A DNA stretch of 64,000 bases from GCA-2687025 sp964473525 (GCA_964473525.1 CAYYPK010000001.1:186001-250000); one strand, 5' to 3'; positions 1 to 9,559 are shown, counted from the first letter of the stretch. Translations and numbers: made by a program. The notes: generated by a model not told the origin, from the sequence alone.

Positions 1-1162
1 CCATGATGTGCCGGACGTGGCACGCGGTTCCTTCATAGACCGCGCGACACATGTGTTCGCGCCCGTGCGCTAGTGTCAAGCCCAGGTAGGATCCCGTGGC
101 CGACGGTTCAGAGTACGGCCCACGTTCGCCGTTCATGTGCGGTAGGAAAGTGAGACCGTCCGACCCGACGGGCGCGATCTCGGCCAGGCGCTCGGCTTCC
201 GCGTACGACTCCGACGCGCTTGGCGCGGGACAGATCGTCTCGACGCACCAGCGCATGGCCGCGCCGAAGGTCGCCGTCGCTCCGAGGAACCGCGTTGGCC
301 CGCCTGCCGCATCCGGGCCGCGCGCTATCCACGCGGCGGTGCCCATGTAGAGGCACGTGCGTCGCGGTGTGTGGATGCCCATCCCGGTCGTGGTGCAGCG
401 CACGTCGGATGCCCCCGTCGCCACAGGCGTCCCCGCCGGCAAGCCGAGAGCGCCCGCGGCCTCCTGCGTCAACCCACCGGCGACCGAAGTGGACGGCTGG
501 ATGTCGGGCAGCTTGGAGGGGCTAACGCCGAGAATGTCGCGAACATACTCGTCCGCCCACCTGGGCTCGTCTCTGTCCGCCAGTAACGCCGTGCCCCCTG
601 CGTCGGACGGATCGGTCGCCCATTCGCCCGTCAGTCTGAGCCTAAGATAGTCCTTCGGGAGAAGGAACTTGTGCGTGGCTTCGACCACTGCCGGATCGCT
701 TTGGCGCAGGGCGTAGAGCTTCGCGGCGGACGTGGTGGTTCGGGGCAGAGGCGCGCCGAGCGCCTTGATGCGTTCGCCGTGCTCGGCGATGAGCGTCTCG
801 CACTGGCTCTGGCAGCGTTGGTCCATCCAGAGCACGGCCGGAGCGAGGGCGGAACCGTCCTCAGCCGTCGGCACGAGGGCGTGCATGAGGCCGCCCAGAC
901 CAATCGCCTCCACGCGCGCCGGGTCGACGCCGGACTCCCGCATCACCTGCGGGATGAGTTCCCAGACGGCGCGCGTCCAGGCGTCCGCGTCCACCTCCGC
1001 CCAGAAGGGACGCTCATGCCGGACGCGTATCGCGCGACGCGCCACGGCGATCAGGGATCCGTCGGCGTCGCACAGAGCCACCTTGCTGACGCTCGTGCCC
1101 TGATCGATCGCCAGTATGAGGGGCCCATCGCCGGATGTCTTATGTCGCGGTTTCGATGACAA
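1..1162 (-). CDS. FGGY-family carbohydrate kinase, C-terminus cut by window edge
   Basis: ATP-dependent kinase of the FGGY family (xylulokinase/glycerol kinase type), expected to phosphorylate a sugar or polyol in the cytoplasm. The minus-strand reading gives the N-terminal phosphate loop DQGTS at residues 20-24, then segments such as LGGLMHALVP and VLWMDQRC that match the sugar-binding lobe, and a GAT-type loop near the cut. About 387 of the usual ~500 residues are present; the second ATPase lobe lies outside the window. The TTG at 1162 is the only usable start because an in-frame TGA lies two codons upstream. It overlaps the end of the preceding dehydrogenase by 23 nt, so the two are probably translationally coupled. 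The substrate cannot be deduced. Confidence 0.85.
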   Translation of the reverse strand, partial: MSSKPRHKTSGDGPLILAIDQGTSVSKVALCDADGSLIAVARRAIRVRHERPFWAEVDADAWTRAVWELIPQVMRESGVDPARVEAIGLGGLMHALVPTAEDGSALAPAVLWMDQRCQSQCETLIAEHGERIKALGAPLPRTTTSAAKLYALRQSDPAVVEATHKFLLPKDYLRLRLTGEWATDPSDAGGTALLADRDEPRWADEYVRDILGVSPSKLPDIQPSTSVAGGLTQEAAGALGLPAGTPVATGASDVRCTTTGMGIHTPRRTCLYMGTAAWIARGPDAAGGPTRFLGATATFGAAMRWCVETICPAPSASESYAEAERLAEIAPVGSDGLTFLPHMNGERGPYSEPSATGSYLGLTLAHGREHMCRAVYEGTACHVRHIM

Positions 1163-2156
1163 CCTTCAGCCCCTCGCGCCGGTCGACGGTCTCGAAGCCC
1201 GCTGCCGTCTCGTCCAACGTCAGGCGATGCGAGATGAGCGTCTCGACGTTCACGATGCCGTGCTCGATGAGCTTCAGCGCCGACGTGAAGTCGTGCGGCG
1301 TGAAGTCGTGGCTGCCGGTGAGGTTGATCTGCTTGTAGTGAATGAGGTTCGGGTCGAGGGCGATGGGATCTGCGGGGTAGAACCCAGCGAACAGGTTCAC
1401 CGTCGCGTTGATTCCAGCCATCTCCAGGGCGGTTTCGGCGGCGGCCGTCACGCCGACGGCGACGACGATCACGTTGGCTCCTCGTCCCTCCGTCATATCG
1501 AGCACATCTTCGACGGCGTTCCGCTCGTCGATGCGGATGACGTCGTCGGCGCCGACCTCCAGGGCCTTGGTCAGTCTTCCCTCAATGCGGTCGCACACGA
1601 TCACGCGAGCCCCATGGTGCTTGGCTAGTTGCGTGTGCAACAGACCAATTGGGCCCGCGCCCACGACGACGACATCGTCTCCCGTGCGGATGTCGCTCTT
1701 GCGGGTACCGTTGATGCAGCACGCGAGGGGTTCGGTGAAGCACGCCTCCTCGTCTGAGACGATGCCCGGTATCACGCGAAGGTTGCTGGGTATCGCCGTG
1801 CCACGTTCTCCGAAGCCGCCGCGCACGCCTCCCCTGCCCATGTTCGAGCAGTAGTTGAACACTCCGCGCCGGCAGTTGTAACACTCGCCGCAGACAACCC
1901 GCCAGTCCGCGACGACGCGGTCGCCCGCGGCGAATCCCTCGACACCGGGCGCCACGTCCAGCACGCGTCCGACCCACTCGTGCCCGAGGCGACGTGGATA
2001 GTCGCCGCCGGTGCGTCCTCCGGTGTACCACCGAACGTCGCTTGGGCAGACGCCGCAGGCGGTGATGTCGATCAGGACGTTCCCGTCGTCGGCGACGGGG
2101 TCGTCCAGTTCCTCAACCCGCAGGTCACGCACGCCGTACAGTTGGGCCGCTCGCAT
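1140..2156 (-). CDS. Zinc-dependent medium-chain alcohol/polyol dehydrogenase
   Basis: NAD(P)-dependent medium-chain dehydrogenase of the sorbitol/threonine dehydrogenase branch, 338 residues, a normal length. Catalytic zinc ligands are visible as C37 and the GHE motif at H59-E60. The structural zinc site is C89, C92, C95 and C103. The Rossmann glycine motif GAGPIG is at residues 166-171. GAGG precedes the ATG at a sensible distance. It sits between an amidohydrolase and an FGGY kinase in a tight minus-strand operon with gaps under 20 nt or overlaps. That suggests oxidation of a sugar alcohol or sugar acid that the kinase then phosphorylates, although the substrate is inferred only from context. 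Confidence 0.9.
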   Translation of the reverse strand: MRAAQLYGVRDLRVEELDDPVADDGNVLIDITACGVCPSDVRWYTGGRTGGDYPRRLGHEWVGRVLDVAPGVEGFAAGDRVVADWRVVCGECYNCRRGVFNYCSNMGRGGVRGGFGERGTAIPSNLRVIPGIVSDEEACFTEPLACCINGTRKSDIRTGDDVVVVGAGPIGLLHTQLAKHHGARVIVCDRIEGRLTKALEVGADDVIRIDERNAVEDVLDMTEGRGANVIVVAVGVTAAAETALEMAGINATVNLFAGFYPADPIALDPNLIHYKQINLTGSHDFTPHDFTSALKLIEHGIVNVETLISHRLTLDETAAGFETVDRREGLKVVIETAT

Positions 2157-2174
2157 GTCGTCGTCCTCGTCTTG

Positions 2175-2918
2175 TCACGCGATGTTGAGTAGCCGTGCGA
2201 TTGTTCCGCCGAGGACATCCGTCTCCTCGGCGTCGGACAGGTCGAGCTCGCGAATCGGGTCAAGTTCCTTGCGGGCGAAGCCAACCGTGTCGGGATGCAG
2301 GTGCGGCCCGTCTGTGCCCCACGCCACCCGACCGGAGCCAACGCGGCGGACGGCGTCTCTGATCTTGTCGTGCAGCACCACGCCGCTGACGTCCAGCATG
2401 AGGTTCCCGTGTTCCTCGGCGAGAGCGATGCAGCCGTCGACCAGGTCCGCGTCACGCGACAGGTATCGACCGAGGTGCGCCACCAGGATCGTGGTTCCCG
2501 GGAATGCCTTCAGCATGTCCTCCAGCGCTCCCAGGCGCCCGCCCACGTCGATGAGGCACGGGACGCCCCTCTCGCCAGCGATGGCAAGCACGGGATTCAC
2601 GACGTACTCCGCGAGCGTGCACTCGCCGACGTGCATCTTGATGCCCCTGAAGCCACGCTCGGAGATGGCCTCCCGTAACTCGTCCACCACGGGCCGTTCG
2701 TAGCTTGGTAGGGCGTAGACGTATGGAATCAGCCGATCCGGGTGGGCGTCGACGGCGTCCTGCGCCAACTCTACGGAGCGTCGCGTGGTCGTCGACATGG
2801 CGAACACGACGGACTTGTCGATGCCCACGGCGTCCATCGTCGCCACGATCGTGTCCGCCGTGTATTCGGTCTTCGCGGCGTCGCCGTGCTTGAGGTGGAC
2901 GTGCGAGTCGATCAGCAT
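2175..2918 (-). CDS. Amidohydrolase_2-type metal-dependent hydrolase
   Basis: TIM-barrel metal-dependent hydrolase of the amidohydrolase_2 family, 247 residues. The N-terminus has the DSHVHL metal-binding motif (HxH, residues 4-9), followed by GFRGIKMHVG (strand with a Lys/His), HLGRYL and a C-terminal GTDGPH metal-ligand segment. Relatives include lactonases, decarboxylases and sugar-lactone hydrolases. The gene lies 14 nt downstream of a Gfo/Idh/MocA dehydrogenase and 18 nt upstream of a zinc dehydrogenase. A role as a lactonase following sugar oxidation is plausible, but this is an inference. Confidence 0.8.
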   Translation of the reverse strand: MLIDSHVHLKHGDAAKTEYTADTIVATMDAVGIDKSVVFAMSTTTRRSVELAQDAVDAHPDRLIPYVYALPSYERPVVDELREAISERGFRGIKMHVGECTLAEYVVNPVLAIAGERGVPCLIDVGGRLGALEDMLKAFPGTTILVAHLGRYLSRDADLVDGCIALAEEHGNLMLDVSGVVLHDKIRDAVRRVGSGRVAWGTDGPHLHPDTVGFARKELDPIRELDLSDAEETDVLGGTIARLLNIA

Positions 2919-2932
2919 CGCTCAGCTCCGGC

Positions 2933-3931
2933 TCAGTCGACGACGACCGGCTGGGTCGCGCCCGTGTCCAACGCCTCGTTGAGCGCGTTGCAGATGATCT
3001 CACCAGCGACAACCTGCGACTCCAGCACCTCGCACGCCGTGTCACCGGCGACCACGGCGGCGAAGTGCTCCAACTCAGCCCTATACGCGTCCGGGTACCT
3101 CTGCGGGAAGGAGTGGAGCGGGTTCGCGGACACGGTTCCGCCGTCCCCGTGGGTCACGACGGCGGACTCACGCCGGTTGCCGACCTGCGCCATGCCGAAC
3201 TCGCCGAACACCTCCGCGCGCTGGTCGTACCCGAAGTCGCACGTGCGGGACACGTCGATCACGGCGAGCGACCCGTTGTCGTACTGCATGGTCGCCACGA
3301 CGCCCTCGTGCTCGCCGATCTCACGAAGCGTAGGGTGATGCGTGTACGCCACCGCGGACACCGACGTGGGTACGGCGTGGGTCTCCTCGGCGCCCATCAT
3401 CCAGTTGGCGATGTCGATGTCGTGGATCATGCAGTCCTTGACGATGCCGCCGCTGGATTGGAGGTACGCGGCGGTCGGCATGGGGGAGTCGCGCGAGGTA
3501 AGCTTCACCGTCTGCGGCCGCGTGCTACCAACGTGCGCGCGCACGGCGCGGAACTCCGGGTCGAACCGACGCTGGAACGCGACCATGAGGCTGCGATCGG
3601 CCTCTCTCGCCCGCGCGTAGCACGCGCGTATGTCGTCCAGCAGGCCGAGGGGCTTCTCGCAGAAGACGTGAAGGCCGTGCTCGAAGCCTAGTTTCACCAT
3701 GTCCGTGTGCGTAGCAGTCGGCGTGGCGACGACAAGGCAGTCGGCGTCGTACGACGCTATCGCCGTGGCGGGGTCCGCCTCCACGGCGCACCCGAGGCGA
3801 CGCGCGTACTCGGCCGCGCGCTCGACCTGCGGGTCCGCGACGCACACCGCGTCGAGGTCCTCGATCTGGCTGATCGACGTTGTGTGGAAGCCGCCCGCGC
3901 GGCCGGCTCCCAGTAAGATCACCCGTGGCAT
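2933..3931 (-). CDS. Gfo/Idh/MocA-family NAD(P)-dependent oxidoreductase
   Basis: Sugar or inositol dehydrogenase-like enzyme of the Gfo/Idh/MocA family, 332 residues. The N-terminal Rossmann motif GAGRAG starts at residue 8, and the family signature CEKPL lies near residue 95. A central GGIVKDCMIHDID segment carries the conserved Asp/His pair. The start at 3931 was chosen over an upstream ATG (4024) because AGGAG lies about 10 nt before it and the Rossmann fold begins right after it. It is the first gene of the minus-strand sugar operon and diverges from the FAD oxidoreductase at 4140. Confidence 0.9.
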   Translation of the reverse strand: MPRVILLGAGRAGGFHTTSISQIEDLDAVCVADPQVERAAEYARRLGCAVEADPATAIASYDADCLVVATPTATHTDMVKLGFEHGLHVFCEKPLGLLDDIRACYARAREADRSLMVAFQRRFDPEFRAVRAHVGSTRPQTVKLTSRDSPMPTAAYLQSSGGIVKDCMIHDIDIANWMMGAEETHAVPTSVSAVAYTHHPTLREIGEHEGVVATMQYDNGSLAVIDVSRTCDFGYDQRAEVFGEFGMAQVGNRRESAVVTHGDGGTVSANPLHSFPQRYPDAYRAELEHFAAVVAGDTACEVLESQVVAGEIICNALNEALDTGATQPVVVD

Positions 3932-4061
3932 CGGCGCGTATCTCCTACGGCTTGTGTTCCATCGCGCGCCTACGATACCACGCCAGACGACGCTACGGCA
4001 CTGTGAGGTCGGCGGCGCCGTCACGCTCCTTACCGGCGACCTGCGGCCTCGGGGCTCCAGC

Positions 4062-4090
4062 TTTCGGAGGGAGCGTCGCTAGCGTACAAT
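4062..4090 (+). promoter_or_regulatory. Putative sigma70-type promoter
   Basis: TTTCGG, then 17 nt, then TACAAT. It lies 50 nt ahead of the FAD oxidoreductase ATG at 4140, giving a leader of about 40 nt. The -35 differs by one base from the TTGCGG seen before several other genes in this window. Confidence 0.4.
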
Positions 4091-4139
4091 GCCGGCCGAC
4101 GCGAGCAGGTGTCCATCTGCATGCCACACGGAGCGAAAC

Positions 4140-5363
4140 ATGGCGCGCACGGCTGAGGCAGTCATCGTCGGCGGCGGGATATGGGGGTTGAGCACGGCGT
4201 ACCACCTGGCGGACATGGGTCTGTCAGGCGTTCAGGTGCTGGAACGCAACCCCATCGTGGCGGACGAGACGACGCCCCAGGCCGCGGGGCTGGTTGGGCA
4301 GATACGCGGCTCCGCTCTCATGGTCCGCGCCATCCAGTATTCGCTGGAGGTTCTGACGCGCTTCCAGGACGACATGGGCCACGACATGGGCCTGCGGCGG
4401 AACGGTAGCCTGTTCGTGTCCCTGACCCCCGAGCGACAGGCAGCTTACGAGCGCAAGGCCGAGAGCGTGCGCGGCGAGGGCATCCACACGGAGTTCCCGT
4501 CGCACGCCGCCATGCGGCAGTTGGCGCCCGACATGGACACGTCCGACATCGTGGGCGGCCTCTACGTCGACGGCGACGGATACCTGGATCCGGCTAAGTG
4601 CGCGCGCGCGTACGGAGCGGCGGCCGAAGAGTTGGGCGCCACGGTGGAGACCGGCACGACCGTGACGGGGTTCCGTATCGAGGCGGGTCAACTGACGGGC
4701 GTAGAGACCATGACGGGCGTCGTGTCCACGGACGCCGCGATCATCACGGCTGGCCCGTGGGGTGGGCTGCTGGCGTCTCACGGCGGCCACACTGCCGCGA
4801 TGCGTCCCATCCGCCATCAGCGCGCGGAGACGGAGCCAGTGGCGACGGTCACGGAGCACATGCCGGTCGTCCGTGTGACGGACGTCAGCTGCTACGTGCG
4901 TCCCTGGGACGGCGGCTACACGTACGGCTTCTTCGAGCCTACCCCGGAGCACGTAGACCTCGAGAGCAAACCAGCAGACTTCGCCACCTCGGACCTCGAA
5001 CCCCCAGTCCAGGTCATTGCCGAGGCCCAGCGACGGCTCGCGCCCGTGTTTCCGACACTCCCCGACCTGCGCATCACCGACTACCGACGCGGCATGACGT
5101 CCTTCGCGCCTGACGGCGCGTACGTCATCGGCCCAGTCCCGGGCGTGCAGGGCCTCTTCATCGCGACAGGCTGCGCCGCTCTGGGCATCGCGGGGTCAGC
5201 CGCGGTTGGTCGCTGGCTGGCGAATTGGGCCGTCAACGGCGACCCAGGCGACGACCTGTCTGCCTTCGCCCCGGACAGGTTCGGCGACCGGGCCGCCGAC
5301 GGCGAGTGGCTTCGCTCGGCGTCGGGCGAGTTCTACGGCAGCTACTACGCCATCCGCGACTGA
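4140..5363 (+). CDS. FAD-dependent oxidoreductase, DAO/sarcosine oxidase family
   Basis: Flavoprotein oxidase or dehydrogenase of the DAO superfamily (sarcosine oxidase beta, glycine oxidase, D-amino acid dehydrogenase relatives), 407 residues. The dinucleotide-binding motif GGGIWG is at residues 11-16 and a second acidic end (VLERN) follows about 20 residues later. The C-terminal IDYRRG-like segment and GLFIATGCAALGI match the FAD-closing region. The ATG at 4140 was preferred to 4089 because GGAG lies just upstream and the fold starts there. It would oxidise an N-methyl or secondary amino acid and pass electrons to oxygen or a carrier; the substrate is unknown. It heads a two-gene plus-strand unit with the TIM-barrel gene at 5523. 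Confidence 0.88.
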   Translation: MARTAEAVIVGGGIWGLSTAYHLADMGLSGVQVLERNPIVADETTPQAAGLVGQIRGSALMVRAIQYSLEVLTRFQDDMGHDMGLRRNGSLFVSLTPERQAAYERKAESVRGEGIHTEFPSHAAMRQLAPDMDTSDIVGGLYVDGDGYLDPAKCARAYGAAAEELGATVETGTTVTGFRIEAGQLTGVETMTGVVSTDAAIITAGPWGGLLASHGGHTAAMRPIRHQRAETEPVATVTEHMPVVRVTDVSCYVRPWDGGYTYGFFEPTPEHVDLESKPADFATSDLEPPVQVIAEAQRRLAPVFPTLPDLRITDYRRGMTSFAPDGAYVIGPVPGVQGLFIATGCAALGIAGSAAVGRWLANWAVNGDPGDDLSAFAPDRFGDRAADGEWLRSASGEFYGSYYAIRD

Positions 5364-5522
5364 CCCCGCCGCGGGTCTCAGGGACGCACACGCGCCGCCC
5401 CACGCCGCCTCGGCGCCGCCACGTCGACGTGAACGCTCTCGACTTGGGTGGACGCCTCCGCTATACGTTCGTGCGTGACGCGGCCATGGACAGAGCCAGC
5501 CACCGCCAACCGGGGACACAGC

Positions 5523-6509
5523 ATGAAGGTCGGATTGGACCACATCCCACTGCTGAACTACTTCAAGTGGGACATCGTCGAGTTCATGGGACACGCCGCC
5601 GACTATGGTTACGAGGGCGTGCAGATCCCATCTCGTCCTCTCGTGGACGACATCGACCTGCGGAGGCGCGTCGCCGACACCGCGCGCGAGCGCGACCTAT
5701 ACCTCGAGATCGGTGGCGCCGGGATCGACGCGAGCCGCGCGCGTAAGACGCCCGAAGAGCTTGCCGCTGCGTGGCCGCCGCTGTTCGACGTCGCGCGGGA
5801 TGTTGGCGCGCGCGTCCTCATCACGGGCATCGGAACGTGGCCGTGGGAGGGGCGCACGTCCGACGAGCCTGGGCAGAGCCCGGCTGAGCAGATTGACGGC
5901 GGGGCAGCCACGCTGCGCGCGGTAGGCCCCATGGCGGCCGATCACGACATGCTCGTATCGGTGCACACCGCGTTCTTCACGGCCGCCGAGCACGTCCGCC
6001 TCGTGCAAGAGGCGGACTCGCCACACGTTGGGCTGTGCCTGGATACCGCGAACGCGTACCTCGTGCTCGAGGATCCTACCGAGTTCGCGCTTGCAGTCGC
6101 TCCGTGGGTGAACGCCACGCACCTCAAGGACTCCGCCGTCTATCTCACCGACGACGGTATGGACTGGCTCGGTGGCAGCGTGCTGGGCGAGGGCGCCGTC
6201 GACCTGTCGGCGATCGTCGCGGCGTTGCACGACGCCAATCCCGACATCAACCTAACGGTGGAGGACCACTGGGGCAGGTCCAACGTCCCGGTCTACGACG
6301 CGGCGTTTCTCGACAGCCTACCCGCCACCGGCGCCGCGCGCGCGGCGTTTCTTCGCCAACTCCGCGCTGGTCAGGCGGCACTGGAGGCCGGGCAGGCGCC
6401 GACGAAGGCGGAAGTCGGCGAGTGGGATCTGGCCGCAGTCTTGCCCGAGCGCGCTCGTCGCAATGCAGCCTATGCCAAGGAGCTGCGCGCAGAAGTGTGT
6501 TCCGCGTGA
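5523..6509 (+). CDS. Sugar phosphate isomerase/epimerase-like TIM barrel
   Basis: Member of the xylose isomerase-like TIM-barrel superfamily (AP_endonuc_2 fold), 328 residues. Metal-site features include GAGI near residue 60, VSVHTAFF (His), LCLDTANAYL, NATHLKDSA (His-Lys-Asp) and LTVEDHWG (Glu-Asp-His) in the order typical of the fold. Enzymes of this group isomerise or epimerise keto-sugars or dehydrate inositols. The ATG at 5523 was chosen over 5448 because the first beta strand starts there. It ends only 12 nt from the convergent TPR lipoprotein gene. Function beyond the fold is inferred from the neighbouring sugar genes. Confidence 0.82.
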   Translation: MKVGLDHIPLLNYFKWDIVEFMGHAADYGYEGVQIPSRPLVDDIDLRRRVADTARERDLYLEIGGAGIDASRARKTPEELAAAWPPLFDVARDVGARVLITGIGTWPWEGRTSDEPGQSPAEQIDGGAATLRAVGPMAADHDMLVSVHTAFFTAAEHVRLVQEADSPHVGLCLDTANAYLVLEDPTEFALAVAPWVNATHLKDSAVYLTDDGMDWLGGSVLGEGAVDLSAIVAALHDANPDINLTVEDHWGRSNVPVYDAAFLDSLPATGAARAAFLRQLRAGQAALEAGQAPTKAEVGEWDLAAVLPERARRNAAYAKELRAEVCSA

Positions 6510-6521
6510 CGCGTCGCTCGC

Positions 6522-7862
6522 CTAGCGGCTCCGGTTCACGCGGTCCTGAATGAGCGGGTCGTCGGGGAACTGCCGCTCCGCCTTCTCGAAGACTTCCGCG
6601 GCCTTGTCCGGCTTGCCGGCTTCGACGTACTGCTGTCCCAACTCCATGTACCGCCACGCCATCCAGTTCGTCGTCTGCTTCGCGTAATCGTCGAAGTCCT
6701 GCAGCCCTCCGTACTTCTGCCCGGTGATGCTTTCGAATTCGTCCGCCAGCGAGCGATACTCCTCCATGGCGTCTTGGTATTTCTGCACAGGCGCCGGGGT
6801 TTCGGGCGGCGGCCCCGGAGGCGCTGGCGGCTCGGGCGTGTCGGGTATGGCTCTGCGTGAAGATGGCTCGCGGGCCGGGTCGGGCGTCGGTGAGCGCGAT
6901 CGGTCGGTCGCTGCCGCGACGGCAGCGGCCGGCTCCGCGATCGGGCCGAGGCCATTCTCCTGCTCGAAGCGTGCGCGGACGTTTTCCAGATTATCGAGCC
7001 TCATCTGTATGCGGAAGTTCGCCTCCGCCTCCATACCCGCGTCGTAGTAGGACTTGGCCGCGTCCACGTCACGCAACTGTTCATAAGCCATACCCATGGC
7101 CAGGTAGCCGTGGTAGCTGTCAGGGTGCGCGTCGATCATCCGCTTGGCGTACTCGCCGCTCTCGAGTGGCTGACTCTGCAGCGTGGTGTTGGCCAGCTGT
7201 AGGAGCGCCTCGGGATGCGTCGGGTCTTGCTGCAGCACCGCAAGATATGCGCCGCTGCGAGCCGACATCGAGACCGAGCCCGGGCCCGTTACGCTCTGTT
7301 TGGCCCACATTAGAAGCGCGTCGACTGAAGTCGGATTGCTCCGCAGCACGGCCGCCGCGTGGTAGCGCGCCCACCGATCACCGTAGGGAACGCGATCCCA
7401 GTATTCCGCAGCCTCCCAGTCCGTCATGTCTTCCGACAGAACCGCGTGCAGCAGCTCGTCAGGCGGTCCGTCAAACCTGCCTGAGCTGTGGTAGTGCCGG
7501 TACAGGAGGTCGATCTTCTCGTCCTTCGTCAGCGTAGGGTCGTATACCGATTCCTCGATCGGCCGGGCCAGCCTCTCCTCGATTTCCGCGGGCGGAAGCT
7601 GCCCCGGGATTGGCTTCGCCACGCGGTCAGGCGGCACGCGGCGTGAACCCTCTGCGCGCGCGCCCGCGGCAGCCATCAAGCGCTGCCGGCGGGCAGGCGC
7701 GTCCGCCTCCTCGCCTGCGGGGGCTTGCGGGGTCGCATCGCTGGCGTCGGCGGCGGGGCGAGGAACGCTCGGCGCGAGTCGGTCGCGGGACCGGCAGGCC
7801 GTCATGCCGACCGCAACGACGCACATGGCGATCACGACGAGCCTGCTGTGTTGCGGTGCCAT
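6522..7862 (-). CDS. TPR-containing lipoprotein (copy A)
   Basis: Secreted lipoprotein of 446 residues with tetratricopeptide-like helices; no enzymatic motif. The N-terminus has a hydrophobic stretch ending in a lipobox-like MTAC, so it is probably lipid-anchored. A low-complexity Pro/Ala linker follows, then an ARPIEES..DPTLT module, TPR-like helices, a second Pro-rich linker and a C-terminal ~90-residue module (YRSLADEF...AAEVFEKAERQFP). The gene at 9713 is a clear paralogue: the C-terminal module is nearly identical and the rest is about half identical. The start at 7862 has AGGAG upstream and overlaps the metalloprotease stop by 31 nt. A role in holding or presenting the protease is possible but unproven. 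Confidence 0.8.
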   Translation of the reverse strand: MAPQHSRLVVIAMCVVAVGMTACRSRDRLAPSVPRPAADASDATPQAPAGEEADAPARRQRLMAAAGARAEGSRRVPPDRVAKPIPGQLPPAEIEERLARPIEESVYDPTLTKDEKIDLLYRHYHSSGRFDGPPDELLHAVLSEDMTDWEAAEYWDRVPYGDRWARYHAAAVLRSNPTSVDALLMWAKQSVTGPGSVSMSARSGAYLAVLQQDPTHPEALLQLANTTLQSQPLESGEYAKRMIDAHPDSYHGYLAMGMAYEQLRDVDAAKSYYDAGMEAEANFRIQMRLDNLENVRARFEQENGLGPIAEPAAAVAAATDRSRSPTPDPAREPSSRRAIPDTPEPPAPPGPPPETPAPVQKYQDAMEEYRSLADEFESITGQKYGGLQDFDDYAKQTTNWMAWRYMELGQQYVEAGKPDKAAEVFEKAERQFPDDPLIQDRVNRSR

Positions 7863-9280
7863 GCGTGCTCCTGAGGCTTGATGTGCGGTGGGCGGCGACT
7901 CTCGGCTGTCACGAAGGCTCCGCATCGATGGGGCTCAGTCCACGTGAGAAGGTACTCGAGAGAGTGGTTGTGCGCTCCGTCACTATACCCTTTCGAGTCT
8001 AGTTTGTCGTCCGCCCATCCTGGCGCGCCGAAGTCCCATACGGGCGCCCAGCGCATGCCGCAGTATCGGAAGAGAGTGTTGCCGGAGGTCGCGCAGTGGC
8101 TCGGCGAGGGGCCAGCGCTTATACCATGCCCGATCTCATGGCCGAGCGTTTGGCTGATCTGGACTATGTCCAGTGGATCCTCTACGTTCCAGGCGCCGTT
8201 GGGCGCCGTGTCGGCCCGGATAAGACCCGTGTGGATCTTAATATACCAGACGCCTCGTGGAACCCACTGAGTAGGGGTAATGTTTGGCACGGGAACCGTT
8301 TCCCCGTACTTAGAGTGATGCAGTTCAGTGGTCTCACTCGCGATCAGCACCTTCTGCAGGATGTGACCAGGAACATCGATGCCCCGCCAGTTGATCCCTC
8401 GACCGTTCGGCTTGTACTCAAGCGTGCTGACGTGATGCACGTTGAAGACACCCGGGAGCATGCTCGCGTCGCCATAGCCAAGTGGCGCGCCACCGTGCAT
8501 CACGGAAGAGTTTACGAACAGATCCTTTTCCACCTTGGGGTCCGTGCGCCAGAACCAACCTTGGATGACGAAGCCCCGATACTCCTCGAACAGGCTCAGG
8601 TCGTCGCCGCTGTTCGTGTTCCACGCCGGCCCGACCTCCGCGTCCTCGACGGGATCGTACCCATTGGGGAGGACATCACGGTCCGCGACGCCGTCTATCT
8701 CCCAAGCGTCCGCTATCCCGTTGTGGTTAGCATCATCATCCGGGATCGAGCACGAAGTGTCGGTGAAGTTCTCCCCCGACGTCGCGCCCGCAGTCATGCC
8801 TGGGTCGTATTCTGAATTGTAGAGTTCGCCCTGCAAGTACGAGAAGGCGGCACTGTCCCGCACACGCACCTTGAGCTTCATCGTCTGCCCGTTGACGAAG
8901 TCGCCCCCGTCGATGAGCCCCTCTATCTCTCGCGCGGGATCGGTCTGAGTCCACGTGAGCCCGGCCGGAGTGGGCTGATCTCCCTTCCATAGCTTGATGT
9001 CTGGCGTCGCGTCATTGTCGTTGCCGTAGTTCATGCACTTGCCGTCCCAACTCGATGTGCCAGACAGGTAGAACTTCACCGTGGCGAACGACGACACGCC
9101 AATATCGATGACGACATCAACCGTCGCCGGTACCCATGGCGTGCCCACCTCATAGTACGGCACGAAGTCTGGGTCGGTGGTCATGCTGAGGTACACCGGG
9201 GTGGCGTGCGCGTTGCTGGCGAGAAGCAGCAGCGGGACTACCAAGGCCAAGCACTTCATGAGACGTGGAACGCCGGTCAT
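7832..9280 (-). CDS. Secreted zinc metalloprotease-like protein (HEIGH motif)
   Basis: Exported protein of 482 residues with a signal peptide (hydrophobic core, cleavage near NAHA at residue 27). A gluzincin/metzincin-type motif HEIGHGI is at residues 381-387, preceded by GVWYIKIHTG and QISQTLG, so a zinc peptidase is likely. Near residue 187 a DDDANHNGIADAWE segment resembles thrombospondin type-3 or EF-hand-like Ca sites. The N-terminal ~170 residues look like a beta-sandwich (possibly visceral-mesh or CARDB-like) but I do not recognise them. AGGAG precedes the ATG at 9280. The two paralogous TPR lipoproteins lie on either side. I could not assign a peptidase family. Confidence 0.7.
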   Translation of the reverse strand: MTGVPRLMKCLALVVPLLLLASNAHATPVYLSMTTDPDFVPYYEVGTPWVPATVDVVIDIGVSSFATVKFYLSGTSSWDGKCMNYGNDNDATPDIKLWKGDQPTPAGLTWTQTDPAREIEGLIDGGDFVNGQTMKLKVRVRDSAAFSYLQGELYNSEYDPGMTAGATSGENFTDTSCSIPDDDANHNGIADAWEIDGVADRDVLPNGYDPVEDAEVGPAWNTNSGDDLSLFEEYRGFVIQGWFWRTDPKVEKDLFVNSSVMHGGAPLGYGDASMLPGVFNVHHVSTLEYKPNGRGINWRGIDVPGHILQKVLIASETTELHHSKYGETVPVPNITPTQWVPRGVWYIKIHTGLIRADTAPNGAWNVEDPLDIVQISQTLGHEIGHGISAGPSPSHCATSGNTLFRYCGMRWAPVWDFGAPGWADDKLDSKGYSDGAHNHSLEYLLTWTEPHRCGAFVTAESRRPPHIKPQEHAWHRNTAGSS

Positions 9281-9559
9281 CGTCGCGGCTCCTCGGGCCT
9301 ACACTAGGGGTTTGCCCCGCGCTGCCAGCGGGCCGGCTGCCAACACAGAATACTTGCGCACTTTGGGTGACCAGGATCCCACCACAGTCGTCAATAATAC
9401 TGCGTTGCGAACCGCGGCGCAACCCCCGCCTGTATTGCCGGCGCGGCGCGCGTGTTCCCTCCGCTCCCTCCAAGGCGACAGACCGCGCCGGATCGAGCCC
9501 AAGGCCCAGTCGCTGTGCTGCTACGCCTTTGGCTCCCGTCGGGCCGACGTGCGGGCGCA
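9281..9559. other. Intergenic, no gene seen
   Basis: About 280 nt between the metalloprotease start and the LamG remnant. I see no convincing ORF, RNA or hairpin. It should hold the promoter of the metalloprotease gene, but no clear -35/-10 pair stands out. Confidence 0.5.
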
